64,000 nucleotides of DNA from Desarmillaria ectypa. Lineage: Eukaryota > Basidiomycota > Agaricomycetes > Agaricales > Physalacriaceae. The stretch is taken from assembly GCA_030407005.1 (NCBI GenBank), contig JAUDYN010000003.1, positions 4,030,001-4,094,000 of the forward strand, given 5' to 3'. This document shows, in pieces, positions 13,640 to 25,689 of this stretch (positions within the stretch are counted from its first letter, which is position 1; each line of letters starts with the position of its first letter). Under the pieces are notes generated by a model. That model searched no databases. It saw only the letters and a list, made by a program, of their open reading frames with translations, and was not told the origin of the DNA. A program made the position numbers and the translations under genes.

Positions 13640-15794
13640 GATGATGAAGGGCGGTGAAGAGAAGGGTGAGAGGGTGAAAGGAGGATTGAAGCGAGGGGGA
13701 AGATGTGGTACGGATTCACGCATTGCACATTACATATATACCCCCCACGACGCGCCAGACGCGATTTCCGGCGAATTTGACGAGGGAATTAACGCTAGGC
13801 CCAAAAAAGCAGGAGTGATCCTCCGAGGTGAGGGTGTGCAGGCATTCGATCGTAGAAACAGATAACGGGGAGGGCAGCCCTGATGGGGTATTTTGGCGAA
13901 CAGTTGGTCGGTCGGTGGGGATGCATCGTGGCATCGATGAACCGGTTCACATGACAAGGGGTAGTGCGTGTTGTCCTAATAAAGACTCGGATGCGTCCTG
14001 CTCTTTTTTCAAAGCTCCTGCAACTGACAGAAACAGGTAAAAAAAACGTACGTTGGGGCTAATAATAATCCGTTTCTCAGGTCAGACTGCATCTCAAACG
14101 AACTTTTTACACACGGCCTGATATGCTGTCGGTTCAATATCGCCTTTAATCGTAAGCTCATTCGGAAGGTTCCGGCTACGGGTAGGGTACCGAGGTTCAA
14201 GATAGGTTGGAGCTTATTGCAGATGAGTTTGCGTCGCTAGTCAGAACATCATGAGGACTTCGACGAAGGCGTTTGGTCCTCGGTGATATTGAAGACTGTT
14301 CAAAAGAACTCAAAAACGTGCAAACTCAATCAACACAGCAGAATGCAAAGAACTGGGAAGGCCGTCTCGACATCACAACTTATTGGGCTAGTCCTTGTGA
14401 ACACGTCTTCGCTTTCCGGTAAAGAACACACCTGTGCATTTTTCATCAATCAGAAGCTCGACTTGATAATCAGCTAGGAATCTGACCCTCGTTCTTCGTA
14501 GGAATCTCCTTCAGGGCCAGTTTTGTGGGCCCGTCACGTCGATCGTATGAGGTAAATCCTGGCTGCCGCGTGCGGTACCGCTCGTCCTATAGACACCCAC
14601 ATGATGAGAAGCAACGTCAGAATCTCACGGCATGTTTCTGTCAATGGCGCTGCCGCGCAGGACGGGTACAGCAATAGCCTCTCTATGAACATTATCGGCC
14701 GTTGCTTCCTAGGATGACTCGCAGGAAGATGGACATCGTTGCCCGAATATTGAGGCATTGGTTGTGTGGCGCGGCTCTCGTGTTGATCGGTAGAGGCCAG
14801 AATTAAATAAAACAGGGGAATAAACCGCCGTTGCTAGCGCTGTTTGGGCATCATCATGATTGAGCATTAGTTTGAAGAAATCTATGAATGGCTCACCTTA
14901 TGATGATGGCCAATTCACAGCAGTTAACATTACCCCAAGCTGACATGCAGATTGGATTGAAATATCGCTGTATAACGACGACCAAGCAGGGCTGACTAAT
15001 GCAGGGACACTTGAGTCGGACTCGGATATAATTTCACACCGCGTTCCCGCCGTTTGTGAGGGAAAGTGAGGTACCATCGACGTTCGAGCTAGGATGTCGT
15101 TCGGTAAGGATACCGGTAGCCCGTATTGGGAACACGGAGACGTGCCTGTTTACTAACTTCTGGTCAGGGTTATGCACGCCTGTACTTACCGGACCACGCG
15201 TATACATTTTGTGACTCTTGAGCATCATCCGACTATACGCGAAGCCTTCCATCGGCTATGTAGTCGGTCGGATACACAAGGGCTGGGTACTCCACGTCAT
15301 CTGCCGGGCTGTTTCGAGAAATTCAGTGCAAAGAGTAGCCAGAATTGGACAGAGAATTGTTGGTAACTTACGCCAAGTATCCCAAGTGCTGAAGCGACCT
15401 TCCCATGACTTCATCCGGCCGCAGACATGAAATTTGTGTGTTCATCGGGAATCGGTGACAGTTGCGCAACATTTCTGGCTCGGGCGTCAGCGAACATCCG
15501 TTGTCACCCGAACATACGACGAAAAGACGATATCGCGTACCTTGAGACAATTCCTGGATGCTCTTGTTGCCTGATCCCATTTGTTTTTGTAAAATTGGGG
15601 AGAGGTACGCGTTGCTGATCGGGCCTTGAGGCAACAATCTATCGCGTTATCTTGCTGTGGGTACTCCGTAGTACTGTTGATTCCACCTCAGTCCAACTTT
15701 TTTCGTTGTTGTTTTAGTCTCTATGATTGTGCTAATAGTGGCATTACCATTGAATCAAGATGAAAGATATGTTACAAGATGGAACATATATCAT
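13640..15794. other. Intergenic stretch, no supported gene
   Basis: The upstream region of the DUF6593 gene and the downstream region of the Dap1-like gene. Short overlapping open frames only. I see no repeats, RNA genes or domain motifs. Confidence 0.45.
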
Positions 15795-16420
15795 TTAAAG
15801 ATTTGCTATGGGATGGTCTTTGACCCGTCCTACGACAGGGTACCGTTTCCTAACGCCAACTCAGTACACTACGTAGACACCGGAAAGGTAACACTCACAG
15901 AAAGAAGGCATGCCAGTCGTCGAGGACCTTCATATCCTTCGCATCCAGCACACTGTAATCTGGCACCGCATCCTCCACCTTCAAACTCGACATGCCCAGG
16001 CCCCGTGATCCATCTTTTCCGGCAAACACACTGTACGACTTTCCGGGACCGTACACGTCGCCCTTCCTCGTGACATCGAATATCGTTCCTGACGACGATA
16101 AGCACCAGCTCCCCGTGGCGAGCCGTCTAGGCTCGCTCACCTTTGATAGAGACATAAATTGGCTTTGACGGATCCGAGCCGTCATATTGTCGCAGCTCCT
16201 CCAGGGTATAAGGGTCGTCTTTCGGAGGAGGTAGATCGTCCTTTGGAGGCTGCATTATCGTCTTTACTGGCTCTTCTTCAACAGAAGGCGGCGATGACGC
16301 GGTTGCTGGTGCTGGTGCTGAAAAGAGAAAACGATAGCCGATAGATACGATAGGGACTGCAAGCAGGAGAGCGTATATGGGGAAATTGGAGATTGTGGAC
16401 AAGTCGACCATTTTGTCCAA
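15795..16420 (-). CDS. Dap1/MAPR-type cytochrome b5-like haem-binding protein
   Basis: Three exons (16141-16420, 15899-16088, 15795-15849) give 174 residues. The order is a short N-terminus, one transmembrane helix (about residues 9-31, LPTISNF-like start then LLLAVPIVSIGYRFLF), a Pro-rich linker (PPKDDLPPPKDD), then the cytochrome b5-like MAPR domain: YTLEELRQYDG, IYVSIKGTIFDVTRKG, GDVYGPGKSYSVFAGKD, ASRGL-like SRGLGMSSL and the end DDWHAFFLKRYPVVGRV. The YGPGKSYSVFAGKD signature carries the Tyr expected to bind haem in this family. In yeast and mammals these ER-anchored proteins bind haem and support cytochrome P450 enzymes, notably Erg11/CYP51 in sterol synthesis. The phase of both introns fits exactly and the catalytic core is complete. 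The start could be either of two close Met codons (MDKMVDL). Confidence 0.9.
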
Positions 16421-18327
16421 GCTGCAATGTGAAATTCACCGGTCTATTCAGTATCACGTGGAACAATGTGCTTGTTAATGTTTGTCCAAGGCGTGCCGCT
16501 GCGGCGCCGCACTGCCTCTTATGATGTCACGATGAGATTGTACTTAGATCAATCCTTACGCGACTCAAGTTTTGTAAACAACGTGGCTGTGTGTGGACGC
16601 TATGCTGTTGTTGCAGAAGTGAACGGCTGCTCATCTTGGGTGAAGCATGCCCATTGTTTTGCAGAAAATCCCAAGTCCAGCAGTGTTGTAAAAGAGTGTA
16701 TAACGGAGGCTATGAGTGCAGTGGTAAACTACGAGACTTGACCGTGTGAGAGATGTGGGTGAGAGTAAGAATATGAATCTGTTGATATTAGTGGGCTGGT
16801 CTGCCCGGTATATATACTACAAGGTGGGTACTTCTAGAATATACTATTATCTACTAGTGTCCATGTCTGACTCATTGCTGAGTGAGCAGACAGGCGATCG
16901 AGTCAAGGAGAAGGTGCGCGAAGGTTCGGGCGCTTCAACGTTGCTCCGATTGCCGGATTGCCATATGCGGCTGAGCGCGTCTTCAACAAGCAGTAATGCA
17001 TGTGCGACGTGGGCGAGGACGTTGCTGGGATATGACCCAGGTATTCCACCAACAGACAGCAACGAATGAGGGACGAAGACGCCGAGTCATTATTTTGAGC
17101 TCGTTCGGATCTCACGGTTACAAGACAGGTTCATCTATTTTCGGTGTATTCTCCTTCAAATTTGGTGGCGTAGACAACAAATCCACCGATATAGTCTCGA
17201 GATGCCCTGTATCCAAAAGGAATTAGACACCGCCCGGAGGCCTCGTAACCGACGAAGAGTTCCTGATGACGCTAAATCCAGGCAGATTTTTGAGCGCGAC
17301 TCTTAGTTTATCGTTAAATGGTCATCAGAGCAAACCAAGATATTTCTGTGGGTACCGAAATCACTCTTGCGTATAACTCGCAATACCGAAATGCGTGCAA
17401 ATAAGCTCGGGTTCAGGGGAAAAATTGCGTGTAAAGCCAAATGCCATCTGGAGGTAGTACTAATGACTAGTGACTGCTGAAACGGCGAGCTCGCTTGGAA
17501 CGGTCTCGATGATCCAATTAAATCTGCCAAGAAAAGCTCATAGCATACCTGCTAATTATACTAAGCATCGTCCCGAGCAAGTCCCAAGCGACCCTCATCA
17601 CCCATGGAAGAGCATCATCCCCTTTCTGAAAGTATGTCTGGATCATGTGTCTGTCCGAATTCTCAGCCTGCGAGAAGGAAGGGAAGTTTTGTTAGTCGTC
17701 GGTGTCCCTGAACAGAAACGTAACGACGTCCGTACTACATGTAGATATCTGCAAAGCGCACCTTAATAACATTAGTCAAGCCAGGCAGATGTCTAGCTGC
17801 TACGGGACCGAACCAATCCCATGCTCTACCGCTTTGGTCAACTCGTCATGAGTACTCCCCTCACGGCCTCGGCAATGGTATGATGTAAATATATCGTCAG
17901 TTAGTACATAGGAACCGTCTTCCATAAGGAAAACATGTCATACACGAATCAGGCTGTAGATTCTACAAGGCCATCCGTCTCTTGAGCTGTATCAGCAGAA
18001 GTGGCCAACAGTTGATGAAACAGAGTTTCGGGTGAACCCAATCCAATCAAGATCACAAACGTATTTGGCGTACTCATCCCGTGCCTCCGAGCCCATCCTA
18101 AATAACCCATGGTCAGTGTCTTAGACAGCGTACCGAATAAATACCTTAGGAGAAGACCCAGAAAGTAATGGAAAGATCAATGACTCCTCTGATTTATCTG
18201 TCTAGCACTTCTGCGATCAGTGGCGTACAGATATCGAGGTCTGCCTCCTGCTCTGCGAGCAAGGTTAAATCCTTGTCTCGCTCCCTTGACGCTCCCACAT
18301 GTCAATGTCCATTCCGAAGTAACTGTC
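16421..18327. other. Intergenic stretch, no supported gene
   Basis: The promoter region of the Dap1-like gene, followed by short open frames on both strands. Attempts to extend the kinase relic downstream, or to find an F-box or transporter motif, failed. No RNA gene seen. Confidence 0.4.
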
Positions 18328-19140
18328 CTAACCAAGGCCGTCGTCGTCGTCGTCTTCGTCTTCGCAAGAAATCTCGACCTTGGGCTTATCTAAAAGACAT
18401 TTGCTAGTTTGTGGGTAGCAAGGCGTCCAGTCGAGTCGTCCATCAGAGGATTCGCTCATCCCCTCATCCAAATTCGCAAATAAGCACCTGAACATTCCGT
18501 AGTCAGGAAGCTGATTGAAATCGAGGGAGCGGCTGTCGTCGAGCAGGTTGCCGAACTCGACCGGAAAACTTTCAGATAAATCTTTGCCTGAACAACTCAA
18601 TTTCATCTGTCGGACGAGCTCTTGTGAGCGCAGCTGAGATTCCTCGCGTGGACGAGGTTTCCAAGGCAAGTTTCCACGAAGAAGGAACAGGGAGATATAA
18701 GCTAAGGACTCGAGGTCATCGCGTAGAGCAAGATCTATAGAATAATAGAGATAAGAATAAATGATATTACTGCTAGAAAGCGTGACATGCACTAACCTAT
18801 TCCATTGTGAGAATTCAGACTTGCCCATTAAAGAGACCCGACGATGACTCGGCGATCCTTTAACGGCTCGTACTTGCTGGGCTAACCATGGGAAAAAGGC
18901 TTGGAGATACCAAAGTCAATGATTTTGATTATCGAATTATCAAGTGCGCAGAGATATTCCTGCAATGTCTGGAGGCTAAGTTTACGCACCACTTGATCCA
19001 CGATTCGGATGACGGTCGTCAACATTACCAGTCGCAAGCCCGTTCTTCTTCTGCCGCTCCGCAACGCTCAGGTCCAGAAGCTCCATGGCCATGTACTCGA
19101 AATGATCCAATTGGCCGTATCCATACATAAGTACCATGTC
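18328..19140 (-). pseudogene. Casein kinase 1-like protein kinase relic
   Basis: On the minus strand the reading runs HFEYMAMELLDLSVAERQKK, then (after a frame change) TTVIRIVDQVV, then LCALDNSIIKIIDFGISKPF, a PSKYEPLKDRRVIVGSL block, RDDLESLAYISLFLLRGNLP, and the C-lobe with SRSLDFNQLPDYGMFR. The tail is acidic (EDEDDDDDG), written by a GTC-type trinucleotide run. This is a CK1-group kinase of the type expanded in basidiomycetes. It is dead: two in-frame stops (TAG after the DFG segment, TAA before WASLNSHNGI), a frame change after the QKK segment, and the whole stretch that should hold the catalytic HRD loop is absent between TTVIRIVDQ and the LCAL block. The Gly-rich loop at the N-terminus is not visible either. 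The last exon alone stays open for 166 codons. Confidence 0.85.
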
Positions 19141-21569
19141 CCAACATTACTTCAGTGTAGGGTGCAAGTCGGTAGGTTAACCTAGCAAGGCACATGTTGT
19201 CTATGGTTGACAAAGCGTCGAAATAGGTCAGCATCGCGCAGGGCCCGTTGAAGGCGAGGGGTCTACCACGCAGGACCATATAAAGCTGACTAAATAGCGA
19301 CCAAACAAATAAGCCGGGTCAAAGCGGATGCAAGCGGCAGGCACGCGGATATGCCTGCCCCCTGTCGTGACCCATCGGCAACTTTTTGGAACCGACGCGT
19401 CATCTGAGAGACTGGTAAATTTTGAATCCGAATTTGTGCGGGGCTGTGAAAAGGTCAGGTGAATATCACGTGTGTCATAAACATGGTTGTTTACACGTCC
19501 TGTACTAGTAGTAGTCCTCACCACACTGCTTCCATTAATGACAAAAGGATAATGGTAAGGTCTGTAAGAAGTAGGTAAGTACGAGTAGGGAAGGCAAGGT
19601 AAAAGGATACACACCTCAGTCGGCACAGCGAGAGCAGAAACGACTGAGGTGCGGGAAACTACGGTACGCCTTATATACGTGATCGAAGATGTGAAAAGTA
19701 AAAGTAGTCCAAGAAAGGAATGTGATATAAAAGTAAAAGACTTTGTAATGCACGGATCTCCTTCAACATCCATTGGCATTGGTAGCCCTGCAACAATCTG
19801 TACATGTTTACCCCTTCATTAATAACTCATTGTTGTGCTAATTGTACATATACTAGACCACTTGATCGTTGACTCGAATACCTGGGTCGAGGCATGCGCA
19901 AACGTCCACCAGCATACATACTCCCAATCGAGGCGTAAATGGACTCGTAGTCATCTTCTTCAGTCGTCTGATGGTATCCACACAGTCTGTTACCTATATC
20001 TCCGGATCACTCTGCTATCTGATCAGTCCTATACATCCGTTATCTCTATTGATCATGCTTTCTCCAGGGAGGGAATACATCTACGACTGAAGAAAAGGTC
20101 ATCAATGGAGTCCTTTAGTGGGGTCTGTATTCAAGGCTTTGCGGGTTTTTTTTTTTTTTTGGTGATATACTGATTCCAATTCTGCTGGACAGCTCCAAAA
20201 TCAGAGACAGTGTTGGCTATACGTAATCTCTATCGCTGATGAGGAATTGGTCTCCGTGTTGACATGTATACAATAGCCCGCCCATAGATGCCTCTCCGGC
20301 AAGTGAATTTCAGGGTATTGTCGAGTCTATCACCGACGGAATATCGATTACTGCTAGTATTATCGACACCGGCCAGTGTTTTTAATATTAGATTTCTACA
20401 CACTGTCTGATTAAGTTGAACGACATGGGGTAACCCTCATTTTTATCGTTTCTAATGCATTCGAGAGGTACAAGTTGGCCACTAGTGCAACTCTGTACGA
20501 AAACACGGGTCTTCTTCGCATCACCTCGTCTCAATACTCCAACCCTTCGAGTCTCTACTTCAAAATCAACGGCATAAGGCTTATTCATTTTAGTTAGGTG
20601 GACTACGGCTAACTTTGGGCGTAGGTATTATACGAGCTCACACCCAATGCTCACATTTGGCCTCATTCGCTGAACGCGGGCATCAGATGCAGCCCTAACT
20701 ACATCTATCTCGTCATTAACCATATCGGCACGAATTCTGGGGGTCTCGATTTCATCAACCACTGTACTTTCTTGGAGTGCTACTTCACGATTTATGATAC
20801 ACCAATTTCAAGGATCGAATTTGTCGCGACGTCAACTACTTATACTACTACAAATTAGTCGTTGGAGAGCACCGACTCTAGCAATTCATGTTTTTAAGCA
20901 ACTTCCATCCAAACCCAAACTCTCCATTAGTTCTCAGCGGCAGTCATGAGGATGATACGCGTTGTTTTCCTTAGATTCAGCTGCGTTGGTTCAATACTTA
21001 CAAGATCGTACGGTATACTACATTCAACTCGTCGATACCTATGTGTAGGGTTCGGCCCAGGGTATCAGGGAACGAATCTTGGGTGAATTGACCCACAGGC
21101 CTCGGTGAACAACGCGACTGAGCAAGCCAGAACCTTGCCAGTTGATTTCCCGGCTACAGCGTGGTATATGATTATAATACTGGTAGTAAGATAGAGCAGT
21201 TGGACTCACGCTTCATCTTTTTCTATCCTTTCCAGAACTAATTGCAGAGATTGAGGCGTGGATAGGACGCGTTCGTTACCTAGCGATAGCTCTATCCTAC
21301 TCTCTGTTCGAACTATATCATTAATGAACTTTAGCCAAATTACGACCGACTCAGTAAACATTAGCCCGGTTGTCTAGTTACATCCAGAAAGAACTTATAC
21401 AGGAGCATGGCCATAAACAATACTAACAGCAACGATATACTGCCATGGACACCTATGAAATACAATGGGTGCAACTTTGATATCTATTTCATCTTGATAT
21501 GATTCTTGCTATGCACATGTCATAACAATCTATCATGAAGTAACTCTTATGAAATCGAACGAGAAACAA
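19141..21569. other. Intergenic stretch with a poly-T run
   Basis: A 183-codon open frame on the minus strand (19228-19779) has no domain and an odd composition, so I do not call it. A run of about 15 T lies at 20146-20160. From about 20600 to 21500 the DNA is AT-rich with nothing recognisable. Confidence 0.4.
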
Positions 21570-22320
21570 CTATAGATGCTGGCTGGATATTACAAGACCT
21601 TCATTGCACAGCTCCTTCCAGTGTGGAGCCCCCTCAGTAGGCCACGGTAGGTTTATCTGTTGGATAGCGATGCACGTGTCTCGCAGGGTGAAGCTACGAA
21701 GCGGCGGGACATACTCAAAGGCGTCGAGTATCGGCTTAGTCTGCTTCTCGGGTAGTCTCGGCATAGGGCTGTTGATCTCCAGCGAAAGGCGACTTGAGTG
21801 TCGGAAGCTGTGGCGAAGGTGTGTGGTGTGTTGTAAAGAATGGACAGAGAATGATTGGTCCACCGTGGGGCGCTCAAAATAAGAATGGGTATGAGATGGG
21901 TCCTTGAGAGCTCACCATCGGAGAGGGTGATACCGTGCGCTCCAGACCGTAAAAGATAGTCTGAAGGAAATATAGACACGCTATATCGTTGCGATAGAGG
22001 TCGAGATCCAGCCTGATGGTGGACCAGAGACGAGACGTCGATTCCTCCAATCCCTGCAGACCTTCGAAAGAACTAACGGCAAATAAACCGCTTGTTCAAT
22101 GAATCCTTTCCCTCCTGTCCGGTGACCCAGCACGTCAAAAAGATTTCACGGACGATATCCTCTGGAATCCTGCGAATGGGCCGGATGATGCTATTGCACG
22201 ATTCAATCAAATGTTGGACTCGTCGTTCCTCAGCCAAAAGTTCATCGAGCGCAGCACATATCTCCGTTATCCATTCCTGCAGCCTGGCCAAGAACCCCTG
22301 GCTTTCACCAATAGTGTAGC
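21570..22320 (-). pseudogene. F-box protein relic
   Basis: The N-terminal part reads EWITEICAALDELLAEERRV, then IRPIRRIPEDIVREIFLTC. This is the coiled helix plus F-box start that is very common in Agaricomycete F-box proteins. After that the frame must change to recover VCRDWR and then SRLWSTIRLDLDLYRND, and again for the leucine-rich piece FEYVPPLRSFTLRDTCI. These changes have no convincing introns, so the gene looks broken. No good ATG precedes the helix. A sister relic with the same PIRRIPE motif lies at about 41.8 kb. Confidence 0.65.
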
Positions 22321-23206
22321 TTGAAGAGGTAGATTACTCGATGTTAGCAGTTCATCCATTCGCGAGGGTGCCAGGAGATCACAGTCGAATGAAAGAGGAT
22401 CTTTTCGATTATAGCCGCATTGCGGACAGTGGGCAGAGGCTAGCATCTACAATATCCACAAGATATCAGGAAATGCCGTACGAGCTGAGAACATTGTCCT
22501 CTGAATTCAAACGGATGGTAGTGCTATAACTGATTTGACGGAAAAGGGATGACTAGGGGCAGGTACGTACACTCCTTTTTGAGCTTCTCTCGAGGAGCGG
22601 CTACTTGATGCCCAAACGATGCTCGTGTAAAGACAATAGTACACGGTCCTTCTGTAAAGGACCATAAATGCAATGGATGCAGGTCCCACAGTACTCGAAT
22701 CGAAAGAACGCGACATCTGTTTTACAGTTTTGCGTCAATGTTACATCTTAAAGACATCAGCAAGCTTCTTTTCTTGCGGGCGGGCGGTTTCCCATTCAGA
22801 GGGCGGGGGGCACGAGAAGGCGGCGCAAGACTGGACATGTTCAAAGGAAGAAATGGTATCAGACACATCGAAACGAAGGAGGGGGAGGGATAATATGCAT
22901 AAAGAGCGGTGATTGCACGCGGCGCTGAAGTGCGAATGGCCATCTGTTGCACCAAAACAGAACTACTCTCTGTTGAGATCAGAACTGGTCATGAATTTAT
23001 TCTGTCATAGCACTGTGAAGTTTGCAATGGCCGCCATTATCGACTTTTGAGGAGCCATAGGCGAGACGAGCGGTCACATCTAGAACGACTACACGTCCGT
23101 AAGCCCGGCCATATGCAAGCACAACCTTCCCCACCGTAATGGCCCGGGAGGACGATGAAGGACCGACCATACCAGGACGAGTTTTCTAGGGTTGTACCAG
23201 GTTTGT
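22321..23206. other. Intergenic stretch left of the DUF6699 duplication
   Basis: No gene recognised. Its right edge is a sharp boundary: sequence to the right of about 23207 recurs inverted near 54.9 kb, while this stretch does not. Confidence 0.4.
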
Positions 23207-23391
23207 ACGATAATGATGGCTTCGTGGTCTGAGTAATGGTTCAAGAGCATAGTGGATAATACCAAGCAACAATGATAGATGCTTGAAGCAGAGATACTTT
23301 TCATAGGAGGAAGTCAGAATTGCAGACAAGAGCATCTTGAAAAGTACAAAAATGATATGGACACGCTTCCGGCTGGGTTTGATGTACATGG

Positions 23392-23423
23392 AACCTTAAC
23401 CCTAAGGAAAGTAAGGTTAGGTT
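23392..23423. repeat. Telomere-like palindrome on the left of copy A
   Basis: AACCTTAACC pairs with GGTTAGGTT across a short spacer and contains one CCCTAA unit. It lies about 30 bp upstream of the TATA box. The same site in copy B (54731-54762) contains two perfect TTAGGG units. Confidence 0.6.
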
Positions 23424-23454
23424 TACATTCAATGTCTGGAGGGGGGACATACCA

Positions 23455-23462
23455 TATATAAA
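23455..23462 (+). promoter_or_regulatory. TATA box of the copy A DUF6699 gene
   Basis: TATATAAA, about 160 bp upstream of the first ATG and followed by a pyrimidine-rich leader. It is conserved at the matching site in copy B. Confidence 0.6.
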
Positions 23463-23620
23463 GCAACCCCATCCTTCCCCAGGCCCCCACACCTCTCCCT
23501 CAAACCACCACCATCGCCTTCTCTCACCCTTCCACGCCACTCCCCGCCTACGTTCGCACTCATTCAAGCAAACCAAAGTCCCTCTATTCATCTGTAAGCC
23601 TTTCTTCTGTTATTTGTTCC

Positions 23621-24400
23621 ATGAATGACGGCGGCACGAAGACGATGCACGTCCAGCGACAAAACGTGGCAGCGATGACAACGCAGCGGAGCAGGGAGCT
23701 GCAAGAATTGCATTCATCACCATCGACGGCGTTCTACACCCCGTCAAGGGCGTCTCTCGTTGTTCCTATTTATGTCAACGCGCAGCTGACCACGACGGTC
23801 CCCGTTCACCGCTATTGTATACCCAGTCCCGACGCGTCATATTCGGGATCTGTACGCGAATATATCGCGCCGTCCTCGCCGCCCGCCCTTGTTAAACCGC
23901 ATCATCGCCACATCCCACTGCCATCCCAAACAGAGAATGATGGCCCGATAGTGGTACATCCACTGTTACGACCGAGTCGTGGAGAAATGATGATGGAGCT
24001 CGACTTTGCTCACAGCCTGTCGAGCGTACGCGTTCTTGGTCACGAGGGATGCGTGAGCGAGGTAGCGACCAACCCGCCTCTTCCCTCACTGGCTATCGTC
24101 CACCCAAAGCTTCCATGGCCAGTGGTCATTCAGAGGTCGGCCAACCGAGAGTGGGTCACGGTCGCTGATGTTGTCGAGACACTATGGCATGCTTTGCACA
24201 TACGCGACCCCATGGGATCGTTGTCGTCTTCGCTCCTCGAAAATCAAGATGATGCGCCTTCTACCAGCTTTCGTAGCACGTCGGGCTGTTTGGAGCGAGG
24301 GATTGTTCACCAGCAGAGGCTAGTGTATTTGAAGGGAAAAACACGGTTCATGGGTCTCCGCGCCATTGAAGGCGACGCTTGGGAACTGCTCGTCGGGTAA
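23621..24400 (+). CDS. DUF6699-domain protein, copy A
   Basis: Single-exon gene of 259 residues. The N-terminal half is a low-complexity Ser/Pro/Thr region. The C-terminal half (about residues 150-259) holds the DUF6699 pattern: LPSLAIVHPKLPWPVVIQRS, then EWVTVADVVETLWHAL, then a basic stretch and RLVYLKGKTRFMGL. The family is known mainly from basidiomycetes, is predicted to be globular, and has no established function. A second intact copy lies inverted at 53756-54511 with 16 substitutions over the 251 shared residues by my alignment. The ATG used here (MNDGGTK) is ACG in copy B, so the conserved start is probably the second Met (MHVQRQN, at 23645). The gene has its own TATA box and is the only clearly intact gene in the duplicated unit. 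Confidence 0.82.
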   Translation: MNDGGTKTMHVQRQNVAAMTTQRSRELQELHSSPSTAFYTPSRASLVVPIYVNAQLTTTVPVHRYCIPSPDASYSGSVREYIAPSSPPALVKPHHRHIPLPSQTENDGPIVVHPLLRPSRGEMMMELDFAHSLSSVRVLGHEGCVSEVATNPPLPSLAIVHPKLPWPVVIQRSANREWVTVADVVETLWHALHIRDPMGSLSSSLLENQDDAPSTSFRSTSGCLERGIVHQQRLVYLKGKTRFMGLRAIEGDAWELLVG

Positions 24401-24619
24401 GGGCGCGCAGGTCGCGTCTATGTGGTAGTCGGGGTATTTATTCGATGATATAGCTGAAGAATTGATCATACGCACTACAAACATGTATCAGGTACGCTCA
24501 ACAGACAAAGACGGCGGACTACCTCTGGAAGGGTTGCCCTTGACATGGCGTCGTGTGTAAGTGCCCGCACATGAAAGGGCGGTGACCGTAGACGTCGAGA
24601 GCAGCGATGCTCAGCTTCA

Positions 24620-24657
24620 GTGACCCTTAACCCCAGGAAATGTAGGGTTAGGGTCAC
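24620..24657. repeat. Telomere-like palindrome on the right of copy A
   Basis: GTGACCCTTAACCC on the left pairs with GGGTTAGGGTCAC on the right. The right arm carries a TTAGGG unit, opposite in strand sense to the left-hand palindrome at 23392. The palindrome is conserved in copy B at 53503-53538. Confidence 0.6.
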
Positions 24658-25269
24658 AACTCGTGCTGGATAAAAATACGTACCCAAACATGTTCCGATG
24701 TCAACTCCTGCTGCGATCCGCCTCGTGAGCATGGATGCAGGAAAAATGTTCCTGCACGTGACCCGTATAGGCATCGTCCCTGACAAGGTGTCTTGAATCG
24801 CCACTGCACCAATTGCAAATTGTCATTGCACATTGTTGCTAACCCAGAGTGCGAGCACTACGACAGTCTAACCCATCCTTCTTGCGGCGAAATGAGGGTC
24901 ACGCCAATTCGGTATCGCAATCACAGCACCACGTTATCGAAACGTTGTCATCTTGATCCCATTAGAGCCAGTGAATACCGTGGTGAAGCGTTTTCCTTAT
25001 CAGGCAAGGGCAAGGCTCGACAGGAAGAACACGTGCCGAATGCGACCAGCAGATAGTAAACACCTGTCATAATCTGAATTGGATCAAGGGGGCAGTCCAC
25101 ATTTCGTTTAGCACCCAGGGCTCGCTGCTGCGCAATCATATACATTGTAAAAAAAACGGGCATCTTGAAGTGCATCCGGAAAGCAGCTTGAGCAGGCTAC
25201 AAAATCGCCATCATTAGAACTCAAGTACGTCAATAACAACACCCCCTACTCACTTTGTTCTATTGCGAT

Positions 25270-25689
25270 ATGAGCACAGTATCCTCTCAGAGCACTTCCT
25301 CCATTGCGATGGTCACCAAGGCTGTCATGCGAAGCGCTACTTGTCTACCAGCGACGACTCGTCCTGACCGTGGCCCGACTACCATAGCAGTATCTTTCGC
25401 TATCACTATGCTTATCGTTACAGCCATGTTGGTACTGAAGGTCCAAAGGCTAAGCGCTAGGGTGCGCCAGTGGGGATCGTTGGAAGATGTCCATGAAGGG
25501 CTACTTGAAACGAACGTGACCATGTATGAAGACGAAAAGAAAATGCTGTTGCAAGGTGTGGTGGATCCAGCGCTTGCTGGAGAGGTACGGATGGACAACG
25601 TTGTTCCGGTGGATGGTACCACGTTGATTGCAGAGAGAACGTGCGGACAGTCAGTCGAAGAAGGAAACCTGTGGTCGGGAAAAGCGTAG
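25270..25689 (+). CDS. Hypothetical single-pass membrane protein
   Basis: Open frame of 139 residues starting MSTVSSQS. It has a Ser/Thr-rich N-terminus, one clear transmembrane helix at about residues 43-62 (TIAVSFAITMLIVTAMLVLK), and then a charged region with coiled-coil-like spacing. I recognise no family. Support that it is real is modest: the 3' end and downstream DNA recur in inverted orientation in copy B of the duplication (about 53190-53260), where the reading frame is not kept. It may be a genuine short gene or one exon of a longer one. No convincing promoter element seen. Confidence 0.4.
   Translation: MSTVSSQSTSSIAMVTKAVMRSATCLPATTRPDRGPTTIAVSFAITMLIVTAMLVLKVQRLSARVRQWGSLEDVHEGLLETNVTMYEDEKKMLLQGVVDPALAGEVRMDNVVPVDGTTLIAERTCGQSVEEGNLWSGKA

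Noticed and set aside
19228..19779. 183-codon open frame on the minus strand upstream of the CK1 relic
   Set aside because: No domain, Ser/Thr/Arg-rich composition, and no link to the kinase N-terminus. It appears to be chance open sequence.
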